The notes: generated by a model from the letters alone, not told the origin. A DNA stretch of 64,000 nucleotides from Zoogloeaceae bacterium (GCA_024235635.1 JACKMA010000002.1:1-64000), one strand, 5' to 3'. Counted from the first letter of the stretch, positions 15,695 through 23,810 are shown. Made by a program: numbers and translations.

Positions 15695-17137
15695 CTATAT
15701 GAAGCCGACGCGCCGCGAGTTTTCGCAGCTGCGCGGCGCACGATCAGGTGTCGTCCCTAACGCAGTCAGTAGGCTTTCCTGATCCAGGCGATCCTTGCCT
15801 GCGCGTGCGGCAAGTCTCGCACCTTCTCGCACCACGAAGGTGACATCGGACAATGGTCTTCCCGTTAGGGAACGCGCAAGCAGATTGGCATCCACATCCC
15901 GATCCTTCGGTATGGAAGCGAGCAGGTTCTCCAGCAGGTCCCTCACCTCCATCTCGCTTGCAAACCCGACTTCGATGACATGGTCAAACCTTCCCCTGCG
16001 CATGATTGCCGAATCAATCATGTCAATCCGATTCGTCATTGCGATGATGAGTACTTCGTTCTTGACTGCCTCGGGAATTCGGCGCAAGAACTCCGCCACC
16101 TCCTCAACGCGATGATGTCCGGATCCCATTTCACGGTCAGCAAGAAAGGCTTCCATCTCATCAATTACGAGGACCGATGGTGCGTTTTCTATAGCCTGCT
16201 CAAAAACCTGCGCAACCTTCTTGCTGGTTTCGTGGATGTACGGGCTCGCAACGCTTGACGCGTCAATCTGAAAACTTGGCCACCCGAGGAAATCAACGAG
16301 TCGCTCGACTGCGAATGTCTTTCCTGTGCCCGGGGGTCCATGAAGAATAACCGCCGAAGGAAAATCGATTCCCAGCGCCTTGTAGCGGTCCCTGTTCAGT
16401 ACGATATCAATGATGTGTTCGTTGAAGAAGTCGGTTAGTTGCGGCCGACCCGCTAATTCGAAGACTGCATTCTTTGCGGTCAAAGGGACTGCAGATTCAT
16501 CAAATGGATTTTCGGGTTCTAGTTTTCTTGGATTCTCGCTGGAGGGCTGGACGAACGGTGCTCGCGGGACGACTTCATCAACCTGGAGGCCTGCTGCGAG
16601 CACGACATCTCTCAAGTGATGGGGGGCCAACCAACCCATCGCCTGCCTTAGTCGCCGAAAAGACGTCGCCGGTATGCTGGCGCCCCCCGTCAGCCAATAG
16701 CCAAGGACCACATCATCCCCAGTTCTCGAGCTGATGGTGTAAGTCGGCAGTAGCCTCGTAATCTTCTCAACGTAGAGCGCATCTTGCAGTGCCGAGGCCC
16801 CGTCGATTTCACGCGTTGCCTTTAGCGCAAGGGAGAATGCCAGCGCCTCGACCTTGTCGTCAGGCGATTTGGCCTCGCTCACGGGGCAAATGGTCTGACT
16901 CGGTCCGCTTGAGATGGATTGAAGTCCAAGATTGCCGAACCTGAAGCGAGAGAAGGTTCCCTCTTGCACAAGGTCGGACGCGATCCAATGTTGTACCAAC
17001 TCGTCTTGAACAACGAGCGCCCTACCCCCACCCAATGTCTCAAGAATCTGCCAGTGAGCCCCTTCGAACAGAGCGATACGAGTCTCTGCGCCGTCGGGCA
17101 ACTTGAATCCGATGGGAAGCCAGGCATCAAGTGCCAT
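15695..17137 (-). CDS. AAA+ ATPase of the Hsp70 operon
   Basis: A 480-residue protein. The N-terminal 220 residues are an unrecognised domain, followed by one AAA+ module of the Cdc48/FtsH class: Walker A GPPGTGKT (267-274), Walker B VLVIDEME (about 323-330), sensor-1 MTNR (367-370) and arginine-finger RRGRFD (380-385). It is likely an unfoldase or remodeller. The gene starts 3 bp after the Hsp70 stop. There is no protease domain. The pairing with a dedicated Hsp70 recalls disaggregase partnerships such as DnaK-ClpB, but this protein is not ClpB: it has a single AAA module and no M-domain that I can see. Confidence 0.82.
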   Translation of the reverse strand: MALDAWLPIGFKLPDGAETRIALFEGAHWQILETLGGGRALVVQDELVQHWIASDLVQEGTFSRFRFGNLGLQSISSGPSQTICPVSEAKSPDDKVEALAFSLALKATREIDGASALQDALYVEKITRLLPTYTISSRTGDDVVLGYWLTGGASIPATSFRRLRQAMGWLAPHHLRDVVLAAGLQVDEVVPRAPFVQPSSENPRKLEPENPFDESAVPLTAKNAVFELAGRPQLTDFFNEHIIDIVLNRDRYKALGIDFPSAVILHGPPGTGKTFAVERLVDFLGWPSFQIDASSVASPYIHETSKKVAQVFEQAIENAPSVLVIDEMEAFLADREMGSGHHRVEEVAEFLRRIPEAVKNEVLIIAMTNRIDMIDSAIMRRGRFDHVIEVGFASEMEVRDLLENLLASIPKDRDVDANLLARSLTGRPLSDVTFVVREGARLAARAGKDRLDQESLLTALGTTPDRAPRSCENSRRVGFI

Positions 17138-17140
17138 TGC

Positions 17141-19633
17141 TTAGCTCCGAACGATGTTGGCAGCTGCGAGCATTTCGTCCTCACCTGCTGAGCCAATGCG
17201 GATAGAGTCCAGATGAGCGGCCACGGCCCTCAGTTTGTCGATGTCATTGGCGCTAAGCGCCTCTGCACCAGCGGAAACGAGCTGGCCATGTTCATCAGCG
17301 TCGGGGAAGAGGTGAATGTCCTCCGCCAACCATTTGAAGCGTTCGATTACGAACCAGTCCTGACGCCACAAGATCATGAAGTTCCGCCCCCGGAGATCTT
17401 CCAGATGCGATTCAAAGTCGGGGCTGTTGCTGTCAATTGCTCGTTGAGCCGTCTTGACCAAGTTATCGAGCGAAGTCGATTCCGTGGGTCGGGCATGCTG
17501 CCGCACAAACTTCTCAAAGAATTCGACTGCCTTGTCGAGCTCTAGCTGCCTGATAACTTTCAGATGCTCCTTTCGGGTAAGTGCCAGTAGGCGTTTGGCT
17601 TCTTGGACCTGATCCATTGCTTGCTTGGCCGTTTCGGGGTCAGCTTCGCCTGGCCTGATGTTGCCGGCCTGCTCAAGGTTCTGGCGCGCCTTCTCGAGGC
17701 GCGGATCGTCGACTTTGGACGCCATCTCGTCAAGACGGTGCAACGTGTGCTCGGACTGTTCGTGTATGTTCTTCGCCTGGTTCGTGTAGTCGACCTTGCC
17801 TTCTTGGCTGGAATAGAAGTTGCGTCCGCTTTGAAACGAGCCACTGATTGACGGAACGGAAACCTCCAGGACGATATTTCCCGAGTCGCGCACTTCGTAC
17901 TCGCAAATCAATTCGGCACCTGCCGCAATAACGCCGTCTTCGAAGTCGCCCCCTTTGATCTCGAACATTCCTATAAACCGATTGTCGTTGATCGGATCGG
18001 AGATATCGCCCTCCCAGAGTTTGAATTTCAGCGACCCCGAACTGCCGGCTCTGAGCGACTCGCCTGCCTTAAACGACCTTGTACCCTTCTTAGGCAACTG
18101 ATCGCCTTCCTTGACGAGATAGTCGAGGAGCAAGCGGCCACCTACTTTGTCTCGGGCCTCCACACCAATCGAATGTGATGCGGGAATCGCGTCAATGCTT
18201 GCGGCTGTTCGCGCGATCACGATCTTGTCCTCGCGTAGCGCCACTGGAGCGCCGTTCGAGTCGAAAACGAACACCTTGAATGTGTTGTCTCCCGGCTTGG
18301 ACAGATTGATCTCGACGTTCGCACCGTCCTTAAGCGAAATTCGACCTGATGACCACCCTGTGTCCAAGCTGTCGACCTGGAACTCGACGCCGGCTGGCAC
18401 AGAACTGCCCAACCTGGCTACGATCTTGGCCCTCGAATCTGGCGTGCGTGCAATGTAGTTAAACGAAAGATCAAGTGCGCCGCCGGCATTGAGTGCTCCA
18501 CGCGCGCTTTTGCGTCCCCTGCTGTCTGATGCCCAGTCGATGGATTCTGCAAAAACTGCAGCACCTTCGGCAACGGCGGTCATTGGATTCACATCGGTCG
18601 ATGGCGCGATGCCAAGCTCAAAGGCAACCTTGTCACGCAAGGGCTTGTAGTGGGTCGGCCCTCCCACGAAGACTACTCGCTCGACATCGTGCGGACTCAG
18701 TCCCGCCTTCTCAAGAGTTTCTCGGGCCGACTGAATGGAATCGTTCACTTTAGGGGCGATCAAATCGTCGTACTGCTTACGACCAATCGTAATGTCGATG
18801 TAGACCTCTTCGCCTGCCTGATCCCGAACGCCCAACTCGGTTTCAGGCAGGCTAATTACGGCCTCTTCCTTCTGTGACAGCTCAATTTTTGCCTTCTCCG
18901 TCGCCCACGTCGCCATACGCAACAACGACTTGAACTGCGGATTGGTCGTCAGGTCCTCTGGAAGATCAAAATTCTCCATCAGCCAAGGCTTGACGATGTT
19001 GTCGAACATGATTCGGTCGAAGTCGCGCCCGCCGCACATGGCGATGCCACCATGTGCCAGAAGCGTGACGCGGCCGGCAATGCTCTCCGCAATGGCGATG
19101 TCGAGCGTGCCACCGCCAAGGTCGTAGACAACGAACACGCCATCGTTCTTCCTCTGCCGCATTACGCTCATCACGGCAGCGACTGGCTCTTGCATCAGAG
19201 CTACGCGTCCAAGACCTGCTGCGTCGGCAGCGGCCATGGTCGAGTCCTTTTGCATCTGGTTGAAGGCCGCCGGAACGGTGATGACGGTGCCGGTATCGCC
19301 ATCGTTCCGGATCTCTTCAGGCAAGTACCCGAACAGGGCGCGGAGTACCTCGGCCGAGCACTCTTCCGGCGTCATTGTGAGGTTGACGGATGGCAACTTG
19401 ACCGGTGTGCTCGTGCCCATGAGGCGCTTGAACAACACCGCGGCATTCTCAGGGTTGCGAGCGGCATTATTGTAGGCGCGAGAGCCGACGTACTTGTTAC
19501 CTCGCCTGTCGATGAAGATGGCAGATGGGGTCACGTCATGCTGGTCTGGGCTCTTGAATAGCCGAATCGACTCGCCGTCGAAGGAACAGATCGCACTGTT
19601 GGTCGTGCCCAGGTCGATGCCTACGAATTTCAT
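17141..19633 (-). CDS. Divergent Hsp70 (DnaK-like) chaperone with novel C-terminus
   Basis: An 830-residue protein, longer than DnaK (about 640). The nucleotide-binding domain is intact: IDLGTTNS (6-13), Lys69 in LFKRLMG, DLGGGTLD (171-178), VGGPTHYKPLRDKV (323-336) and AVAEGAAV. After about residue 370 it departs from DnaK: the VLLLDVTPLSLG linker is not recognisable, beta-rich segments follow, and a long helical/coiled C-terminal region (about 620-830) replaces the lid. It overlaps the upstream GrpE-like gene by ATGA and is followed directly by the AAA gene, so stoichiometric expression is likely. Confidence 0.88.
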   Translation of the reverse strand: MKFVGIDLGTTNSAICSFDGESIRLFKSPDQHDVTPSAIFIDRRGNKYVGSRAYNNAARNPENAAVLFKRLMGTSTPVKLPSVNLTMTPEECSAEVLRALFGYLPEEIRNDGDTGTVITVPAAFNQMQKDSTMAAADAAGLGRVALMQEPVAAVMSVMRQRKNDGVFVVYDLGGGTLDIAIAESIAGRVTLLAHGGIAMCGGRDFDRIMFDNIVKPWLMENFDLPEDLTTNPQFKSLLRMATWATEKAKIELSQKEEAVISLPETELGVRDQAGEEVYIDITIGRKQYDDLIAPKVNDSIQSARETLEKAGLSPHDVERVVFVGGPTHYKPLRDKVAFELGIAPSTDVNPMTAVAEGAAVFAESIDWASDSRGRKSARGALNAGGALDLSFNYIARTPDSRAKIVARLGSSVPAGVEFQVDSLDTGWSSGRISLKDGANVEINLSKPGDNTFKVFVFDSNGAPVALREDKIVIARTAASIDAIPASHSIGVEARDKVGGRLLLDYLVKEGDQLPKKGTRSFKAGESLRAGSSGSLKFKLWEGDISDPINDNRFIGMFEIKGGDFEDGVIAAGAELICEYEVRDSGNIVLEVSVPSISGSFQSGRNFYSSQEGKVDYTNQAKNIHEQSEHTLHRLDEMASKVDDPRLEKARQNLEQAGNIRPGEADPETAKQAMDQVQEAKRLLALTRKEHLKVIRQLELDKAVEFFEKFVRQHARPTESTSLDNLVKTAQRAIDSNSPDFESHLEDLRGRNFMILWRQDWFVIERFKWLAEDIHLFPDADEHGQLVSAGAEALSANDIDKLRAVAAHLDSIRIGSAGEDEMLAAANIVRS

Positions 19634-20001
19634 GCTTTTGCCTTCTTGAGCATAACGGTCCCCGGCTTACGGAGGCCGTCTGGCCCCATGATGATTGGCT
19701 CCAGCATCTGGTCGACGAGCAACTCGTCGTCAGGGCCGAAATCTCCCAGATTGAGTGCCGAAGCAGCCATGCCCGCGTCGAACGGCTGGCCTTCCATGTT
19801 CACAATCTTTAGGCCATTCGCGTCGAGGCTCTCCTCTAGCTTCTTCTGGAAGTAGCGGAGTTGATTGAGGTAGCGGTTGGCTTCGCCAGCATCGAGCTTG
19901 CCGACCACTTTCCCAAACAAGCGAGAGAACCGCCAACTCTCGACGGCAATGTCAATTAGCGACTGCTCCAGTCGCTCTTCGCCAGCTACCTCTGCAGCCA
20001 T
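19630..20001 (-). CDS. Small GrpE-like protein, first gene of the Hsp70-AAA operon
   Basis: A 123-residue protein with a helical N-terminal half (YLNQLRYFQKKLEESLDANG) and a C-terminal beta segment (GLKIVNMEGQPFDAGMAA, then MGPDGLRKPGTVMLKKA) that resembles the GrpE beta-domain, in which a G-x-x-FDP motif precedes a closing VLRPA-V strand. GrpE is the nucleotide exchange factor of DnaK. A GAGG ribosome site precedes the ATG and the stop overlaps the Hsp70 start. The GrpE relation is my reading of the pattern, not a firm family match. Confidence 0.6.
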   Translation of the reverse strand: MAAEVAGEERLEQSLIDIAVESWRFSRLFGKVVGKLDAGEANRYLNQLRYFQKKLEESLDANGLKIVNMEGQPFDAGMAASALNLGDFGPDDELLVDQMLEPIIMGPDGLRKPGTVMLKKAKA

Positions 20002-20379
20002 ATTGCGTCCTCACTTGTCAGACTTACGACTCGCACAGCCTACGTAGGGCCAGCTTGCGGCCGAAAGTAGGTCCTCGGGCGCGCATTCTGGGTCAAGAAT
20101 AGCGACCTGTCATTGACATTTGTCACCTTGGCGACATCAAATTTGACGTTCTTCGGCTGCCGCGTCTGGCACGCCTCGCGCTGGGCGCACGCAAAGACCG
20201 TGAAGCCGCCACCTCGGAGCATAACGCAAACCGTCTGGGCAACGACCAGATAGCTCGGGCACCCGCGAGCATCAAGCCATCGACCGGAGCCCTTTGTGAT
20301 GTGGTGTCCTTGGGGCGCTTAATGCCTAGCAAGGTGTCCAAATCGCTCGCTATGCTTGCTCGATTGGACGTCCCGCACT
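20002..20379. promoter_or_regulatory. Upstream region of the Hsp70-AAA operon with a palindrome
   Basis: About 380 gene-free bases. A 12-base inverted repeat, TGACA-TT-TGTCA (20,114-20,125), lies about 115 bp before the first gene and could be an operator. A TTGACC hexamer follows at about 20,090 on the minus strand but has no good -10 partner. No clean heat-shock (sigma-32) promoter is visible. Confidence 0.35.
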
Positions 20380-20396
20380 CCGTGCCCTAACACGGG

Positions 20397-20594
20397 GTGC
20401 GTCAGCTTTCCGAGAGGCTGAAAGTCCGCTTCGGGTGTCCGTTTCATGTGGTCAAGAACCTGTTTCGTCACCGCAAGGTGCGCTACCGGGGACTGGCGAA
20501 AAACGAGGCGCAACTTTTCTCGCTCTTCGATTTCGCCAACCTCGTTTTTGCGCGCAAGCGTTTGTTCGCGCTCGACGGCGTAGCTGCGCCCTGA
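20397..20594 (+). pseudogene. IS5-family transposase C-terminal remnant
   Basis: A 65-residue open frame whose sequence (VRFGCPFHVVKNLF, then HRKVRYRGLAKNEAQLF, then a FANLVFARKRL end) matches the C-terminus of IS5-type transposases, including the conserved VRYRGLAKN segment near the catalytic Glu region. The N-terminal two-thirds is absent and no inverted repeats are obvious. It marks past insertion upstream of the Hsp70-AAA operon. Confidence 0.75.
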
Positions 20595-20715
20595 GGATGG
20601 GAAATCGGACCAAATGGGCACGAAATCGCTCATGGCACGCGGAATTTCAACCCGCGACTTTCAGAATGCGGAATGTTCCGCGCGCGTGGCAAGGCTGAAA
20701 TGCCGGCACTCAAGA

Positions 20716-21063
20716 TCAACATGAACTCTTCAGCGCTTCCCTAAGAATATATTCGATTTTGGCGCGCCCCATAAATTTAGAAATCTCTTGTAGGCCTTCG
20801 AATTCCGGAAATGCAGTCTGGAAAAATCGCCTCCCGATCGAGCCCAAGTATTCAGTATCGATTTTCTTGATTTTGCCAGTAAACTTTGAAAACGGTATAT
20901 TGTCGTTTTTCATTAAGGCTGCTCGAGAAAATTCACAAGGATCGCGCGTGGTCAAGCTTAGAGCGGTTGAATGGTGTGCAACACATGAACCACAATATTC
21001 TCCCAGGGTTCCACCATTCATGGCGTTGATACTCACAGACTGCGATTGTGGAAGTGATTCCAA
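20716..21063 (-). CDS. Hypothetical protein
   Basis: A 115-residue open frame, AT-richer than its neighbours, with a segment (KNDNIPFSKFTGKIKKID, then an EGLQEISKFMGRAKIEYIL stretch) that has reasonable coding character. No family is recognised and the start is uncertain because the frame may extend upstream without an ATG. It lies between an IS5 remnant and a dispersed repeat, so it may be a fragment. Confidence 0.38.
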   Translation of the reverse strand: MESLPQSQSVSINAMNGGTLGEYCGSCVAHHSTALSLTTRDPCEFSRAALMKNDNIPFSKFTGKIKKIDTEYLGSIGRRFFQTAFPEFEGLQEISKFMGRAKIEYILREALKSSC

Positions 21064-21239
21064 AATCCATCCACCAGATTCGAATTCGAGCGGGAGTTAG
21101 GTTACTAATTAATGAACTCGCGAATCGGAATACCTTGGCCGAATCTAGCAAAGATTGCGTCCCGTTCGGTTTCAGAAAATCGGGCATCCGAGAGGATCGA
21201 GTCGGCATGATTCTGATTGGTACTCGAACGCCAGGTGCT

Positions 21240-21420
21240 GGCCGGCCAAGCCAACGCGAGGCTCAAGTTCGTCGCCAGAAACCGGCCGTTGGAGTGGATT
21301 GGTGGCGGTCCCGAGTCTTGAGATCGAAATGTAACCACGACCGACGGCTCCTGGCCGGTTGTGTCGGTTCACGAACGGCAGCTTCGGAGCAGCGAAACCT
21401 CGATTGTCGTTGTAAGCCCG
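21240..21420 (+). repeat. Dispersed intergenic repeat, copy 3
   Basis: Contains CGAAATGTAACCACGACCGACG and CACGAACGGCAGCTTCGGAG in the same order as 12,590-12,660; the beginning (TTCGTCGCCAGAAACCGGCC) matches the arms at 7,079-7,255 in reverse. It occupies most of the gene-free stretch 21,064-21,519. Confidence 0.58.
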
Positions 21421-21519
21421 AACTGAGCGGAAGTTGGACATCAACGGGGTCGCTCGAAGAGCTTCAACTGCAACTTCATTCCAGCAACCGGCGAGCTGCG
21501 CCTACGCTGACACTGCCGG

Positions 21520-21891
21520 TCAATGGCCGATCGGTGTGGCCAGTCCGAGGCGTTCGGCGGCGGCGCTCAATCGTTTGTCCCGAGTCCAGAGGGTCGAGCC
21601 GGGAACGAGCCGGACCGAAGCCAACAGATGTGCATCGACATAGCCAATCCCCAGACCACTCAATGCATTCCGCTTGATGAATAGGAGCACTTCATCTTCG
21701 GTGGCAACGGCGGCCTGGGGCAGCGATTGCAGCGCATCGAGTATTTCCTCGCGATTTCGGAGATTGCCCAGAGCCAACTCGCCGGTCACAAACGGGTGCC
21801 CGAGCGCGCGGCAGGCATTGAGGACTTCGACGAGATCGTGATCGACCTGCCGGAAGTGATCAATCCAGACCGACGTATCGACGAGGATCAT
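21520..21891 (-). CDS. vapC: VapC-type PIN-domain toxin
   Basis: A 123-residue PIN-domain RNase, normal VapC length. The acidic metal-binding residues are visible: Asp5 in ILVDTSVWIDHF, Glu in the VTGELALGN segment, Asp in GIGYVDAHLLAS and Asp in WTRDKRL. The toxin cleaves RNA and is neutralised by the upstream VapB. The start codon overlaps the vapB stop (ATGA), so the pair is translationally coupled. It probably stabilises the surrounding element. Confidence 0.9.
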   Translation of the reverse strand: MILVDTSVWIDHFRQVDHDLVEVLNACRALGHPFVTGELALGNLRNREEILDALQSLPQAAVATEDEVLLFIKRNALSGLGIGYVDAHLLASVRLVPGSTLWTRDKRLSAAAERLGLATPIGH

Positions 21892-22085
21892 GCCGGCTCG
21901 AAGCGACGCCGGGGAGGGGCGTCGAGTTCCGGCTCCGTGCCGCCCAGAAGCGCCAGACGTTTCGCGCTCTCGCGCTCGATTAACGCACGCAGGGCCTCCC
22001 GAACCAACGCGGCCTTCTCCGAGACGCCGGTCAGCGCCTGGGCTTTCGACAGCAGGTCATCGTCCAAAGCGAGGGTCGTTCGCAT
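21888..22085 (-). CDS. vapB: VapB-type antitoxin
   Basis: A 65-residue protein with an N-terminal ribbon-helix-helix type segment (MRTTLALDDDLLSKAQALTG, then EKAALVREALRALIERE) and a disordered Pro/Arg-rich tail that should wrap the toxin. It directly precedes and overlaps vapC. VapB normally represses its own operon; no operator is assigned here. Confidence 0.87.
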   Translation of the reverse strand: MRTTLALDDDLLSKAQALTGVSEKAALVREALRALIERESAKRLALLGGTEPELDAPPRRRFEPA

Positions 22086-22206
22086 CGCACTCTCCGATCT
22101 TAGGTGGCACTGATATTAGCACCAATTGGTGCGCAATTATGTGCATGCGGCGGACGCCGAATGGAGATCGGAATGGAATCAATGACTTGAGGTGCTACAG
22201 GTGACG

Positions 22207-22310
22207 GAGTGGCAAACGGAGTGGTTTTGTTCTGTAAGCTATTGAATATAAACAACTGACAACGGCCTGCAAAGCCGTGTACCCCGGTTCGATTCCGAGT
22301 CGCGCCTCCA
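22207..22310 (+). other. att-like repeat carrying the 3' half of tRNA-Cys (left copy)
   Basis: Bases 22,262-22,310 are the 3' part of a tRNA-Cys gene: anticodon arm ACGGC-CTGCAAA-GCCGT (GCA anticodon), T arm with GTTCGATTCC and acceptor strand TCGCGCC-TCCA. The 5' half is missing. About 55 further upstream bases also match the copy at 40,107-40,210. This is the signature of tyrosine-recombinase integration into a tRNA-Cys 3' end, with the upstream bases being the element's own att arm. Confidence 0.85.
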
Positions 22311-22323
22311 AAATCAAAGACTT

Positions 22324-22347
22324 AAGCTCACTTCGGTGGGCTTTTTT
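22324..22347 (+). terminator. Intrinsic terminator behind the tRNA-Cys 3' half
   Basis: AAGCTCAC-TTCG-GTGGGCTT followed by T residues: an 8-bp stem (one T-G pair) with a TTCG loop and a T-run. Its position 13 bases after the tRNA 3' end suggests the native terminator of a tRNA-Cys gene. The second att copy at 40,210 lacks it. Confidence 0.75.
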
Positions 22348-22619
22348 CTTTGCTGAGTGCCCTGGAACTCAGTCTTGCCATTCCTCCATTGTCATAAACC
22401 ACTCGTTAGCATGACGTTTTGCCGTTGACGCGAGCCACTCTGCCACTCCATGTGGTTGAGCATGCTGTGAAGCGCGAGAGTTGCCTGTTCCATCCCAATG
22501 AGGGAAGCAGCGCCACGTTTTAATGCGAGGCCAGAACTTCGCCTTGGTGGAAGTCGCGGCATGATGCCGACGGTACGCCAGCGCATCGAAGAGAGAGCCC
22601 ATCGCCAGGAGACGGCGCG

Positions 22620-22644
22620 GCACGGTTGCATGGGCTTGCCGTGC
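22620..22644 (-). repeat. Degenerate copy of the ICE leader hairpin
   Basis: GCACGG (22,620-22,625) and CCGTGC (22,639-22,644) with the same 13-base loop type (TTGCATGGGCTTG) as 4,167-4,191, followed by TC. The surrounding bases 22,480-22,760 also resemble 4,090-4,310, so this is the duplicated upstream region of the S49 locus. Open frames across 22,348-22,854 are not supported as genes. Confidence 0.6.
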
Positions 22645-22854
22645 TCGAATGCACTCGCGTCCGCTGCTAGGGTCGGCCAAAACAACGAGTGCTCTATGAG
22701 CAATGGAAGCATTCGTCCATGCGAATGTCAAGAGCTGATTGTCATATCCGTGACGGTCAGCCCTGTTTGGCTGTGCCCGCTGAACTGCGATCCAGGCTTC
22801 GGCAGGGATGTGAGCGCACCGATCATCAGTCACGTGCTGGGCGATGTCAGTGAT

Positions 22855-23080
22855 CGAGTGGGGAGGGGAAGAGGCGCAGCGCCTGGGTCTCGTGGATCAG
22901 CTCGGGACGCTTGAGACGCTTGAGGCACGGCTTGAAGAGGATTTCGGGGAATTGCTCGTTCACGACTTTGGGCCGCGAGAAGCTGCGCAGCTGCCACTTG
23001 CAGCCTCAGTTTCGGCCACATTGCGCGAAGCACTGGTTGGTTTGATCCGCGAGCTCGGGCGAGGTCCAGTGCTCCACTGA
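22855..23080 (+). pseudogene. S49 peptidase 3' fragment (duplicate)
   Basis: About 75 codons homologous to the C-terminus of the peptidase at 4,347-5,381: GLVDQLGTLETLEARLEEDFGE here against GLVDELGTLETLQARLESDIGE there, then a HDFGP segment and an AAQLPLAAS stretch. The catalytic Ser and Lys regions and the membrane anchor are deleted, while the upstream leader hairpin is kept at 22,620-22,644. It is not expected to be functional. Confidence 0.8.
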
Positions 23081-23301
23081 GGTATCGGCTGCACGCCGCG
23101 GGTGTGAACCGACGACAAGCTTGTAAAAGCTCGTCGGGCACGGTGTCGTGGTGGTGTATATCGACATTTCGTCACTGTCATACGCCCGTCTAGTGGCAGG
23201 TGATTCGACCACGTAGTCGGTCCTCATGCCATCGAGGTGTGGCCCCGAGGACTTAGGTCGATGTTCACCGCTTGGCGTAGAGCCCGTATGACCACCCCCG
23301 G

Positions 23302-23810
23302 GTGGGCAACTGTCAGGTGAATACCGTATCAGTACGCTCTCTACTGGTCGCGATTTCCCGAGCGCTGCAGTGCGAACAGCGCCAGCAGGCGGTTGCCGCC
23401 GGCCTGCCGGCGGTGCAATGGAACATCCTGCATTGCCTCTCCATGGCCAACCGCTACAGCAACACACCCCAGGCGCTCACCGAATACCTGGAGCTGACCA
23501 AGGGGACGGTGTCGCAAAGCCTGAAGCGCCTCGAGGCGCGAGGCAGCTCGATGACACCGTCGAAGCCGAGTGGCACGCCGCCGCCACCGTGCTTTGGGCG
23601 GCACAACGCGACGCCGCTGAAGCGGCGCTGCGTCATTTGCTCACCAGCCGGCAGAAATCACGAAAGGGGCTCAGTTTCGGCGTCTGCCGCGGCTGCAAGC
23701 ACTTTCGCTCGGGGTCGGACGAGCACCGCTGCGGGCTGACCGGCGAACCGCTGTCGGACGACAACAGCACGCGCATCTGCCGCGAGCACAACTACCCCAG
23801 CCTGCTGTAG
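23302..23810 (+). pseudogene. MarR-family regulator with frameshift and internal deletion
   Basis: The first frame encodes a MarR winged-helix N-terminus (WNILHCLSMANRYSNTPQAL, then ELTKGTVSQSLKRLEARG) with the recognition helix intact. Right after LEARG the reading continues only in another frame: QLDDTVEAEWHAAATVL, then a Cys-rich tail (FGVCRGCKHF, HRCGLTGEPLS, ICREHNYP). The wing, about 25-30 residues, is missing at the junction near 23,545. The Cys-rich tail is known from one MarR subgroup and may bind metal. The gene should be inactive unless the junction is a sequence error. Confidence 0.7.

Noticed and set aside
20060..20120. Possible sigma-32 heat-shock promoter for the Hsp70-AAA operon
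   Set aside because: The best candidate (CTTGAC with CCCGAG) has poor match and wrong spacing.
22369..22833. A 154-codon minus-strand frame next to the left att repeat
   Set aside because: It crosses the duplicated leader hairpin and shares its residues (HATVPRR) only because of the repeat; no coding character beyond that.
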